A DNA stretch of 64,000 bases from Amycolatopsis anabasis (GTDB lineage Bacteria > Actinomycetota > Actinomycetes > Mycobacteriales > Pseudonocardiaceae): NCBI RefSeq assembly GCF_009765355.1, contig NZ_VTHK01000023.1, positions 1 to 64,000 on the forward strand, read 5' to 3'. Under the pieces are notes generated by a model. That model worked only from the letters and a program-made list of their open reading frames with translations. It did not search any database and had not been told where the DNA came from. The translations under genes were made by a program, and so were the position numbers. Shown piece after piece: positions 23,297-31,397 of the stretch. Positions within the stretch are counted from its first letter, which is position 1. Each line of letters opens with the position of its first letter.

Positions 23297-24349
23297 ATGC
23301 CGGAAAACAACGAAGTTCAACGATCCAGCACCCGGGTCCGGTTTCCCGGAATCAGCCCGCGGGCTTATGAGCACCCGGTGGATCGGGGCGCGCTGGCGAC
23401 GCTGCGCATGGTCCCCGGATTCGCCCAGGTTCTCAAGGCGGTGAACGGTTTCTTCAACGAGCGGGGCGAGCGGCTGATGGCGCTGTCCTCGTCGATCCGG
23501 GTGGGGGAAAACCAGTATCCGGAGCTGAACCGGCTGCGGCTGGAATGCGCGGAAACCCTGGACGTGGATCCGGTGCCGGATTTGTTCGTGCAGCGCAATC
23601 CCCATGTCAGTGCCTCCGCGATCGGGATGGACGAGCCGTTCATCCTGCTCAATTCGGCCACGGTCGAACTGATGTCGACCGACGAACTGCGCGTCGTCAT
23701 CGGGCACGAGATGGGACACGTGCTTTCCGGGCACGCGGTGTACCGGACCATGCTGGTGCGCCTGGTCAATCTGCAGCTGTCGATGTCCTGGACGCCGGTC
23801 AGCGCGCTGGGACTGCGGGCGATCATCGCCGCGCTGCGCGAATGGTTCCGCAAGGCGGAGCTCTCCGCCGATCGGGCCGGATTGCTGTGCTCCCAGGATC
23901 CGGCCGCCGCACTGCGCGGCCACATTCTGGCCGCGGGCGGAATCGATCCGTCCACAGTGGATATTCCTTCGTTCCTGAAGCAGGCCGAGGAATACGAGAC
24001 GGTCGACGATATCCGGGACAGCCTGCTGAAGCTGCGCAACATCGAGCACATGAACCACCCGTTCGCCGTGATGCGCGCGGCGCAGCAGCAGAAATGGGCG
24101 GCGTCCGAGGATTATCGCGCGATCCTGGCCGGGCAGTATCCGCGGCGCGAGGACGACCGGCCGACCGCGAGCTGGTCGGACGATCTCAAGTCGGCGGCCA
24201 AGTCGTACAAGGATTCCTTCGCCAATTCCACGGATCCGCTGGCCAAGGTGTTCAGCGAGGTGGGCGAGGCGGTTTCCGGCGCGGCCGGGAAGGTGTGGAG
24301 CAAGTTCGGCGGAGGTGGCCGGGAAAGCGGCGGCGAGAACGCGAACTAG
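23297..24349 (+). CDS. M48 family metallopeptidase
   Basis: A 350-residue zinc protease. The HExxH motif is VIGHEMGHVLSGHAVY near residues 134-149 and the third zinc ligand is the Glu of KAELSADRAG near 191. One weakly hydrophobic stretch around 155-180 may be membrane-associated. A C-terminal region rich in serine and charged residues (~285-350, DDLKSAAKSYKDSFANS) resembles an amphipathic tail. Family members are membrane-quality-control proteases (HtpX/Ste24-like). GGAGGGAG precedes ATG 23297. The gene ends tail-to-tail with the Lon-N gene, the stop codons sharing CTAG. Confidence 0.85.
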   Translation: MPENNEVQRSSTRVRFPGISPRAYEHPVDRGALATLRMVPGFAQVLKAVNGFFNERGERLMALSSSIRVGENQYPELNRLRLECAETLDVDPVPDLFVQRNPHVSASAIGMDEPFILLNSATVELMSTDELRVVIGHEMGHVLSGHAVYRTMLVRLVNLQLSMSWTPVSALGLRAIIAALREWFRKAELSADRAGLLCSQDPAAALRGHILAAGGIDPSTVDIPSFLKQAEEYETVDDIRDSLLKLRNIEHMNHPFAVMRAAQQQKWAASEDYRAILAGQYPRREDDRPTASWSDDLKSAAKSYKDSFANSTDPLAKVFSEVGEAVSGAAGKVWSKFGGGGRESGGENAN

Positions 24350-25059
24350 TTGAGGCTGGGCGGTTTCGCCAGTTCGACGAGTTCGGCGGGCGGCGCCGGA
24401 ACGGCCCGCAGTGCGGTGAGGAAACCGGCTTCCCGGGTGAGCAGGCGGCAGGCGGTGCGCAACCTGCGCAGCGGGTGGGCTTCCTCCAGCAGCCGTTGCC
24501 GATCTTCCAGCGGGAGCAGGCAGTCCGCGGCGAGCAGGTAGGCGAGATCGGCGGGATCGGTGTCGTGCGGCGGCTGTTTCCAGTCCGCGCGGTTCCACGC
24601 CGATTCGCAGTACCGGCGGTGCGCCGCCCGTGCGACGCCGCCGAGCTGGGCGGCCGCCTCGCTCGCGCCCGCCGGCAGCGGCTCGTCGGCGAGCCATTCG
24701 ACCGTGCCGACCAGGTAGGGCGCGCGGGTGGCGTCGATGTCGAGCAGCCGGAACCGCCGGGTGCCGGTGGTGACGATGTCGAACCGCCCGTCCGGCAACC
24801 GTTTGGCCTCCCGCAGCAGGGCCGCGCAGCCGGTGGTGTGCACGTGGTCGAGCTCCTCGACCTCCCGCACGAACGGGGACTTGATCGCGACCATGCCGAA
24901 CAGCCGGTCCGGGACCGCGCCGGTCACCAGGTCCACGGCCAGTTGCCGGTAACGCGGTTCGAACAGGTGCAGCGGCAGGTGCGCCTTCGGCAGCAGCACG
25001 GTCTGCAACGGGAACAAGGGCAACGTCGCCCTGGTTCTGCTGCCCGGTGTGTCTGCCAC
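24346..25059 (-). CDS. Lon N-terminal (substrate-binding) domain protein
   Basis: A 237-residue protein formed only by a LON_substr_bdg domain: LPLFPLQTVLLPKAHLPLHLFEPRYRQL-type opening (residues ~14-41), a FGMVAI strand near 58 and a helical C-terminal half. It lacks ATPase and protease domains. Such proteins are of unknown function and are perhaps adaptors in proteolysis. The start is GTG 25059. It lies 44 bp downstream of the GbsR/MarR gene on the same strand and converges with the M48 protease gene. Confidence 0.82.
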   Translation of the reverse strand: MADTPGSRTRATLPLFPLQTVLLPKAHLPLHLFEPRYRQLAVDLVTGAVPDRLFGMVAIKSPFVREVEELDHVHTTGCAALLREAKRLPDGRFDIVTTGTRRFRLLDIDATRAPYLVGTVEWLADEPLPAGASEAAAQLGGVARAAHRRYCESAWNRADWKQPPHDTDPADLAYLLAADCLLPLEDRQRLLEEAHPLRRLRTACRLLTREAGFLTALRAVPAPPAELVELAKPPSLN

Positions 25060-25103
25060 GGCTCCAACGTTAAGGCCTCGGTGGCGTCCTCGCTGGGTGG
25101 CGG

Positions 25104-25547
25104 CTAGCGGGCGCCGAGGTCCTCGGCGAGTTTCGCCAGCCAGGCCGAGGATTCCCGCGCCGTGCGCAGGCGCTGGGTGCGTTCCGGGTCGCCGCCCGCG
25201 AGGCGTGCGCCGTCTTCGGCGATGGAACCGAACGCGGCCAGGCCGATCAGCTTGCCCCGCACCACTTTCGTCCACGCGTCGTCTTCGATGCGGTAGTAGG
25301 TCGTGCGTTCGCCGGGCCGGGAAACCTTGCGCACCAAGTGAATTGCCAACAGCAATCGCATGTTCGAGGTGAGCGACGCACGGCTGGCGCCGATCGCGGC
25401 CGCGATGTCGGCGGCCGACTGTTCGGGCGGGTCGCAGATGAGCAGCCAGCCGAAGATCCGCCCGGTGATCGGGGCCAGGCCCCATTCGTCCGCGCAGAAC
25501 GACGCGACCCGCTCGACCCATTCGAGCACTTCTTCTTCGACCGGCAC
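25104..25547 (-). CDS. GbsR/MarR family transcriptional regulator
   Basis: A 147-residue winged-helix protein. The GbsR-like signature is WGLAPITGRIFGWLLICDPP (residues ~22-41), followed by the recognition unit SAADIAAAIGASRASLTSNM and a wing with RTTYYRIEDDAW. GbsR-type regulators respond to choline/betaine or drugs; the ligand here is unknown. A partial dyad TTCAGAACGTAATGAA (25550-25565) and the palindrome CGGCTAGCCG (25567-25576) lie just upstream and may be its operator. It is 39 bp downstream of nrtR. Confidence 0.82.
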   Translation of the reverse strand: MPVEEEVLEWVERVASFCADEWGLAPITGRIFGWLLICDPPEQSAADIAAAIGASRASLTSNMRLLLAIHLVRKVSRPGERTTYYRIEDDAWTKVVRGKLIGLAAFGSIAEDGARLAGGDPERTQRLRTARESSAWLAKLAEDLGAR

Positions 25548-25586
25548 GCTTCAGAACGTAATGAAACGGCTAGCCGATTCGCAAGT

Positions 25587-26312
25587 TCAGGATTTCCCGG
25601 CCGGTGGCCGGAACACCGCGAAGGGGTCGGTGACCTGCATGCCTTCGCCGGTGAACGAGAAGAGGGCCGCTGGCCGGCCCCCGCTGCGACCGGGGGGCGC
25701 GGTGTCGCCGGTGGGGGAGAGCAGGCCGCGGCGGGACAGCACGCGCTGGAGGTTGGTCGCCGACACCCGGTAGCCCAGCGCCGCGGAGTACAGCTCGCGC
25801 AGCGCGGAGATGGTGAACTCCGCCGGCGCGAGGGCGAAGCCGAGGTTGGTGTAGCACAGCTTCGACCGCAGCCGGTCCCGCGCGCGCAGGATGATCGCCC
25901 GGTGGTCGAAGGCCGTGCGGGGGAGGTCCTGGACGTCGTGCCATTCGGTGTCCTCGGGCACCTCCGGATCGACGTCCGAGGGCACCAGGCCGAGGAACGC
26001 GGTGGCCACCACGCGGGGGCCGGGCACCCGGTCCGGGGCGCTGAACACGGCGAGCTGTTCGACGTGCTTGAGCTGCTGGATGTCCACCTTCTCGGCGAGC
26101 TGGCGGCGGATCGAGGTCTCCACGTCCTCATCCGGCCGCAACCGGCCGCCGGGCAGCGACCACCGGCCGATGTGGGGGTCCAGCGCGCGCCGCCAGAGCA
26201 GAACCCGCAGTGACGAGTGTTCACGCGGCGTTGATGTGGCGCAACGCACCTGTAGAACGACCCCCAGAACCTCGTGTGCCAGGGGGGCGCTGCTGTTAAT
26301 ATGACTTCGCAC
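25587..26312 (-). CDS. nrtR: NrtR-type Nudix-related repressor of NAD biosynthesis
   Basis: A 241-residue protein with an N-terminal Nudix-fold domain (~1-155) and a C-terminal winged-helix domain (~160-215, EFTISALRELYSAALGYRVS). The Nudix box GGRLRPDEDVETSIRRQLAE has lost the catalytic Glu residues of REUXEE, the expected state for NrtR regulators that sense ADP-ribose rather than hydrolyse. It is divergent from nadABC and the intergenic palindrome overlaps its own -10, so it should repress both. A Nudix/NrtR gene occupies the same place next to nadA in M. tuberculosis (Rv1593c). The start GTG 26312 appears leaderless. Confidence 0.85.
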   Translation of the reverse strand: MRSHINSSAPLAHEVLGVVLQVRCATSTPREHSSLRVLLWRRALDPHIGRWSLPGGRLRPDEDVETSIRRQLAEKVDIQQLKHVEQLAVFSAPDRVPGPRVVATAFLGLVPSDVDPEVPEDTEWHDVQDLPRTAFDHRAIILRARDRLRSKLCYTNLGFALAPAEFTISALRELYSAALGYRVSATNLQRVLSRRGLLSPTGDTAPPGRSGGRPAALFSFTGEGMQVTDPFAVFRPPAGKS

Positions 26313-26337
26313 GGTTTTCGATTGTAAGGCGAAAACC
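26313..26337. promoter_or_regulatory. NrtR operator overlapping the nrtR -10 element
   Basis: GGTTTTCG (26313-26320) and CGAAAACC (26330-26337) are a perfect 8-bp inverted repeat with a 9-nt spacer. The spacer holds the minus-strand hexamer TACAAT (26326-26321), an ideal -10 at leaderless distance from GTG 26312; TCGACC lies 17 bp upstream as -35. The site is 24 bp ahead of the nadA start. Confidence 0.75.
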
Positions 26338-26360
26338 TACCGTGGTCGAGGAGGGGCCCG

Positions 26361-27380
26361 ATGGCTCACACACAGACTTTGGAGGCGGCCGATCTGGCCC
26401 CGTTCGACGGGGTCGAACCGGACGCGGCGTGGGCGGAGGAGGTGCGCCGGCTCGCGCGCGAACGCGACGCCGTGCTGCTGGCGCACAACTACCAGGTCCC
26501 AGCCATTCAGGACATCGCCGACCACACCGGTGATTCCCTCGCGCTGAGCCGGATCGCGGCGGCGAGCGACGCGTCGACGATCGTCTTCTGCGGCGTCCAC
26601 TTCATGGCCGAGACCGCGAAGATCCTGTCCCCGGACAAGACCGTGCTCATCCCGGACGCGCGAGCCGGCTGCTCGCTCGCCGATTCGATCACCGGCGAGC
26701 AGTTGCGCGCCTGGAAGGCCGAGCACCCGGGCGCCGTGGTGGTGTCCTATGTGAACACCACCGCCGAGGTGAAGGCGGAGACCGACATCTGCTGCACCTC
26801 GTCCAACGCGGTCGACGTGGTGGCCTCGATCCCGGCGGATCGCGAGGTGCTGTTCCTGCCCGACCAGTTCCTCGGCGCGCACGTCAAGCGCAAGACGGGC
26901 CGGGAGAACCTGCACGTCTGGGCGGGCGAGTGCCATGTGCACGCCGGGATCAACGGCGCCGAACTGTCCGAGCGCGCGGCCGCCAATCCGGACGCGGACC
27001 TGTTCATCCACCCGGAATGCGGCTGCGCGACCTCGGCGCTCTACCTGGCCGGCGAGGGGGCCGTCGCGGCGGACAAGGTGAAGATCCTGTCCACCGGGGA
27101 CATGGTGCACGAGGCGCGCGACACCAAGGCGCGGTCGGTGCTGGTGGCCACCGAGATCGGCATGCTGCACCAGCTGCGCAAGGCCGCGCCGGAGATCGAC
27201 TTCCGCGCGGTGAACGACCGGGCGTCCTGCCGGTTCATGAAGATGATCACTCCGGCGGCGCTGCTGCGGTGCCTGCGCGAGGGCGCCGACGAGGTGCACG
27301 TCGACCCGGAGACCGCGAAGCGCGCGGAGGCTTCCGTGCGCCGGATGATCGAGATCGGGCAGCCCGGCGGCGGCGAGTGA
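26361..27380 (+). CDS. nadA: Quinolinate synthase
   Basis: A 339-residue enzyme condensing iminoaspartate with dihydroxyacetone phosphate to quinolinate. It has the three-fold NadA layout with LLAHNYQVPAIQDIADHTGD near residue 35 and the three [4Fe-4S] cysteines in FCGVHFMAE, HPECGCATSAL and NDRASCRFMKM. VSYVNTTAEVKAETD lies near 130. AGGAGGGG precedes ATG 26361. It overlaps nadB by one base (TGATG) and is the first gene of nadABC under NrtR control. Confidence 0.94.
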   Translation: MAHTQTLEAADLAPFDGVEPDAAWAEEVRRLARERDAVLLAHNYQVPAIQDIADHTGDSLALSRIAAASDASTIVFCGVHFMAETAKILSPDKTVLIPDARAGCSLADSITGEQLRAWKAEHPGAVVVSYVNTTAEVKAETDICCTSSNAVDVVASIPADREVLFLPDQFLGAHVKRKTGRENLHVWAGECHVHAGINGAELSERAAANPDADLFIHPECGCATSALYLAGEGAVAADKVKILSTGDMVHEARDTKARSVLVATEIGMLHQLRKAAPEIDFRAVNDRASCRFMKMITPAALLRCLREGADEVHVDPETAKRAEASVRRMIEIGQPGGGE

Positions 27381-29056
27381 TGTCACCGGTTAACTACTCT
27401 CAGTCGAAAACCGGACCGGGAGTGGGAGCTGACACCTCGCCGTGCTGGGAGGCCCGGGCCGATCTTGTGGTGATCGGCAGCGGGGTCGCGGGCCTGACCG
27501 CCGCGCTGCGCGCGCAGGCCGCCGGGCTGCGCGTCCTGGTCGTCACCAAGGCGGCGGTGGCGGACGGCAACACTCGGTGGGCGCAGGGCGGCGTGGCGGT
27601 CGTGCTGGACGGCGAACACGACGAGGGGGATTCGGTCACCCGGCACGCCGAGGACACCCTGGCCGCGGGGGTCGGGCTGTGCGACGCGGGCGCGGTGCGG
27701 TCGATCCTGGCCAGCGGCCCGGCCGCGGTCGCCCGGCTGCGCGCCCGGGGCGCCCGCTTCGATCCGGCGGGTTCCGGCTCGGACCTGCTGGCGCGGACCC
27801 GGGAGGGCGGGCACACCGCGTTCCGGGTGATCCACGCCGGCGGCGACGCGACCGGGGCCGAGGTGGAGCGCACGCTGGTCGCCGCGGCGACCGGGCACCG
27901 GCTTCCGGTGCTGGAACGGCATATCGCGGTCGACGCGCTGCGCACCCCGCTCGGTGAGGTCGCCGGGGTGAGTGTGCTGGACCCGAACGGCGTGCCCGGG
28001 GTGCTGCGCGCCCCGGCGGTGCTGCTCGCCACCGGAGGGCTCGGGCAGCTCTACCAGGCCACGTCCAATCCGGAGATCGCCACCGGGGACGGGCTCGCGC
28101 TGGCGCTGCGGGCCGGGGCGCAGGCCGCGGACGTGGAGTTCGTGCAGTTCCACCCGACCGTGCTGTACACGCCCGGCGCCCGTGGCCGGCTTCCGCTGGT
28201 CACCGAGGCGGTGCGCGGCGAGGGTGCGACGCTGCTCGACGCGACCGGTGCGCCGGTGATGCGGGACGTGCATCCGCTCGGGGACCTGGCGCCGCGGGAC
28301 GTCGTGTCGGCGGCCATCACGCGCCGGATGGCGCTGGCGCCGGGCGGGGTCGACGATCACGTCTTCTTGGACGCCACCGGGATTTCCGATTTCGCGCGCC
28401 GGTTCCCGACGGTGCACGCGGCCTGCCGGACGATCGGCGTCGACCCGGCGGCCGAGCCGATCCCGGTGACCCCGGCGGCGCATTTCGCGTGCGGGGGCGT
28501 GGTCACCGGGGTCGACGGCCGGACCTCGGTGCCGGGGTTGTACGCGGCGGGCGAGGTCGCGCGCACCGGTTTGCACGGCGCGAACCGGCTGGCGTCGAAC
28601 AGCCTGCTCGAGGGGCTGGTGGTCGGCGAGCGGGTGGCCGACGCGGTCGGCGCCGATCTCGCCGCGGGGCTGCTCGGTGACCCGAAACACGCCTGCTCAC
28701 CCGAACGCACGACGGCGCGGATCGCCGAACGGGACGCCCTGCAACGGGTGATGAGCCGGTACGCCGCGATCGGCCGGGACGCCGAAGGGCTCTCGGTCGT
28801 CGGTTCCGTGCTGGATCTGTCTACTGTGGAATGTCCACTGAGTACTCAGGAGGCGGTGGAGGACGCCGCGCTCACCCTGGTGGCGCAGGCGCTGGTGGCG
28901 GCGGCGACGCGGCGGACCGAATCGCGTGGTTGCCATGTGCGCACCGATTATCCCAGCCGCGACGACCGGTCGTGGCGACGTGGCCAGCTGATCCGGCTCA
29001 ACCCGTCCGGGCAGCCGGTGCTGGCCGATCCGATTCTCGTTGAGGGAGCGGCATGA
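27380..29056 (+). CDS. nadB: L-aspartate oxidase
   Basis: A 558-residue flavoprotein that oxidises aspartate to iminoaspartate for NadA. The FAD dinucleotide motif is VIGSGVAGLTAAL near residues 31-43. NTRWAQGGVAVVLD near 63, VEFVQFHPTVLYTPG near 253, ARDVV-type PRDVVSAAITRRM near 308 and HFACGGVVTGVDGRTSVPGL near 370 are family hallmarks. ATG 27380 overlaps the nadA stop; the N-terminus is about 20 residues longer than usual. It overlaps nadC by 4 bp. Confidence 0.94.
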   Translation: MSPVNYSQSKTGPGVGADTSPCWEARADLVVIGSGVAGLTAALRAQAAGLRVLVVTKAAVADGNTRWAQGGVAVVLDGEHDEGDSVTRHAEDTLAAGVGLCDAGAVRSILASGPAAVARLRARGARFDPAGSGSDLLARTREGGHTAFRVIHAGGDATGAEVERTLVAAATGHRLPVLERHIAVDALRTPLGEVAGVSVLDPNGVPGVLRAPAVLLATGGLGQLYQATSNPEIATGDGLALALRAGAQAADVEFVQFHPTVLYTPGARGRLPLVTEAVRGEGATLLDATGAPVMRDVHPLGDLAPRDVVSAAITRRMALAPGGVDDHVFLDATGISDFARRFPTVHAACRTIGVDPAAEPIPVTPAAHFACGGVVTGVDGRTSVPGLYAAGEVARTGLHGANRLASNSLLEGLVVGERVADAVGADLAAGLLGDPKHACSPERTTARIAERDALQRVMSRYAAIGRDAEGLSVVGSVLDLSTVECPLSTQEAVEDAALTLVAQALVAAATRRTESRGCHVRTDYPSRDDRSWRRGQLIRLNPSGQPVLADPILVEGAA

Positions 29057-29946
29057 ATTTCGAGTTTTCCAGCCTGGTCCAAGCCGAACTCGTGCACGCC
29101 GGCCTGGACACCGGCGACGTCAGACGGGTGATCGAGACCGCCCTGGAAGAGGATCTGCGCTACGGACCCGATGCCACCACGGCGGCCACGGTGTCCCCGG
29201 ACGCCTCGGCGCTCGCCGAGATCACGCCGCGGGTCACCGGGACGGTCGCCGGGATTCCGGTGGCGCTCGCGGTGTTCGACGCGGTGCTGCGGGACGAGTA
29301 CGAGGTGCTGGGCCGGCGGGACGACGGCAGCCGGCTGATCGCCGGCGAACCGGCGCTGGTGCTGCAGGGTTCCGTGCGGGGCCTGCTGACCGCGGAGCGC
29401 ACGGCGTTGAACCTGCTGTGCCACCTGTCCGGGATCGCGAGCGCCACCGCGGCGTGGGTGTCCGCCGTGGACGGCACCGGCTGCGCCATCCGGGATTCCC
29501 GCAAGACCCTGCCGGGCCTGCGGTTGCTGCAGAAGTACGCGGTGCGATGCGGTGGCGGGGAGAACCACCGGATGGGCCTCGGGGACGCGGTGCTCATCAA
29601 GGACAACCACGTGGTGGCCGCGGGTTCGGTCACCGCGGCGCTCAAGGCGGCCCGCGACCACGCCGAGCACCTGGCTTGCGAGGTGGAAGTGGACGATCTG
29701 GAGCAGTTGGAGGAAGCCCTCGCCGCCGAGGCGGACGAGGTGCTGCTGGACAACTTCACCCCCGAGATGTGCACGCGCGCGGTGCTCCGGCGGGACGAGG
29801 TGTCCCCGAAGACCAGGCTGGAGGCGTCCGGCGGGCTGAAACTGGTGAACGCGCGGGTCTACGCCCAGTCCGGAGTGGACTATTTGTCGGTAGGCGGGCT
29901 GACCCATTCGGCCGATGCCATGGACCTCGGGATGGATCTGCGCTGA
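29053..29946 (+). CDS. nadC: Quinolinate phosphoribosyltransferase
   Basis: A 297-residue enzyme forming nicotinate mononucleotide from quinolinate and PRPP. Typical motifs are EDLRYGPDATT near residue 32, ERTALNLLCHLSGIA near 116, RDSRKTLPGLR near 146, GGGENHRMGLGDAVLIKDNH near 168 and EASGGL near 257. It is last in nadABC. The accessory block with the type VII secretion genes begins right after it. Confidence 0.94.
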   Translation: MNFEFSSLVQAELVHAGLDTGDVRRVIETALEEDLRYGPDATTAATVSPDASALAEITPRVTGTVAGIPVALAVFDAVLRDEYEVLGRRDDGSRLIAGEPALVLQGSVRGLLTAERTALNLLCHLSGIASATAAWVSAVDGTGCAIRDSRKTLPGLRLLQKYAVRCGGGENHRMGLGDAVLIKDNHVVAAGSVTAALKAARDHAEHLACEVEVDDLEQLEEALAAEADEVLLDNFTPEMCTRAVLRRDEVSPKTRLEASGGLKLVNARVYAQSGVDYLSVGGLTHSADAMDLGMDLR

Positions 29947-30056
29947 ACTCTGGCAAAAGGCTCAAGTCGATACCCGGTTAGTGGTTGTCCGATCCCGGTT
30001 TCCTTGTTAGATGTACTCCTTTCTGGGGGTTCAAGGGGGAGAAGGGAAAACGGCGG

Positions 30057-31397
30057 ATGCCTTCGGTCGGGGAGCCGATGCCGGTGCGGGAAGCGAATTT
30101 TCTGCTCGCCTTGCTGAGACAGGGGGCGCCGGTCATCGCGGCCACTCCGAACGAGCTCCCGGCCGGCCTGGACGATCCGACCCCGGTGTCCGCGGTGCAC
30201 CGGATCAGCGCGCTGGCCGCCACGGATGCCGCGGCGCCGCGGGATCCGCTGATGGTGCGGGCGACCCGCTACGCGGTGCTCTTGCCGCTGGCGTACCGGA
30301 TCGTGCTGATTCCGGTGGTGTGGCTGTGGCTGGTCGCGGCGTTCGGTTTCGGGGAGGTGCATTCCGCGACCGCGGTCGCCGCGGTCGCCGTGCTGAGCAA
30401 TGTCGGCTCGCTGATCTGGGTGTTGCGGGTGCCCGATCGCAGCGGGGCCGTCACGCGCAACCTGCTTTACGCCGATGTCGTGTTCGCGCTGGCGGCGAAT
30501 GTGCTGGTGAGCGCGACCGTGCCGGGTGATTTGTACGCGCGGGCCACCTGGGTGCCGTGGATCTACCTGAGCGGCACGGTGGCGTTGTGGACGGTTTCCC
30601 GCGGCGTGCCGGCCGGTTTGTTCCTCGTGGCGCTGAGCGCGCCGCTGCAGGCGGTGATGCTGTGGACCAGCGATCTGCCCCGGATCACCACGATCGAGGT
30701 GGCCGGGGCGGTGAGCGGAACGGGAATGCTGCTGGTCGCGGTGGTCACCGCGGTCGGCGCGCTGATCCTGGTGGGGCTCGGCACGCGCCTGGCGCTCGCG
30801 ATCGGGTTGCGGCGCGGCCGGACGGCCGAACGGGCCCGCGCCGATCGGTTCCTGCACGACACCGTGTTGCAGTCGCTGGAAGCCATGGCGCTGACCTCGG
30901 CCGACGACGCGGCCGATCCCGGCGGGCAGCTGGCCAGGCTTCGGGGCCTGGCCCGGGCGCAGGCCACCGAATTGCGCCGCGGGCTGGACAAACCGGAGGA
31001 ACCCCAGCCGTCGCACGGGCTGGGCGAGGAACTCGCGGCGCTGGCCACCGAGATGGCCCGGGACGGGCTGCGCGCGCAGCTGGTGTTCGCCGATCTGCAC
31101 GACGACGCGTTGTCCGAGGTGCGCCGGATCGCGGTGCGGGACGCCGTGCGCGAGGCGCTGCGGAACACGATCAAACACGCGGGCACCCGGAAGGTCGTGG
31201 TGCGCCTGGAGGAGCGGGAGGGTGGCATCGCGGTGATCGCGCGGGACCACGGGGTCGGTTACGACGAATCCGAGCGGCCGCCCGGGTTCGGGGTGAGCAA
31301 GTCGATGAAGGCGCGGCTGGCCGAGGTCGGTGGCCGGTGCACGGTGGAGTCCCGGCCGGGGCACGGCACCCGGGTGACGTTGTGGGTGCCCCGGTGA
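30057..31397 (+). CDS. Membrane sensor histidine kinase (NarL/DesK type)
   Basis: A 446-residue kinase. Residues ~70-235 hold about six transmembrane helices with very short loops (LPLAYRIVLIPVVWLWLVAAF first), a sensor embedded in the membrane. The phosphoacceptor region is RFLHDTVLQSLEAM near 262 and the HATPase domain has VREALRNTIKHAG (N box) near 365, ARDHGVGYD near 398, GFGVSKSMKARLAEVGG near 411 and a closing GTRVTLWVPR. AGAAGGGA precedes ATG 30057. There is no response regulator next to it; instead it overlaps the mycosin gene by 4 bp (GTGA). The LuxR-type regulator at 51970 is the likely partner. Confidence 0.82.
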   Translation: MPSVGEPMPVREANFLLALLRQGAPVIAATPNELPAGLDDPTPVSAVHRISALAATDAAAPRDPLMVRATRYAVLLPLAYRIVLIPVVWLWLVAAFGFGEVHSATAVAAVAVLSNVGSLIWVLRVPDRSGAVTRNLLYADVVFALAANVLVSATVPGDLYARATWVPWIYLSGTVALWTVSRGVPAGLFLVALSAPLQAVMLWTSDLPRITTIEVAGAVSGTGMLLVAVVTAVGALILVGLGTRLALAIGLRRGRTAERARADRFLHDTVLQSLEAMALTSADDAADPGGQLARLRGLARAQATELRRGLDKPEEPQPSHGLGEELAALATEMARDGLRAQLVFADLHDDALSEVRRIAVRDAVREALRNTIKHAGTRKVVVRLEEREGGIAVIARDHGVGYDESERPPGFGVSKSMKARLAEVGGRCTVESRPGHGTRVTLWVPR

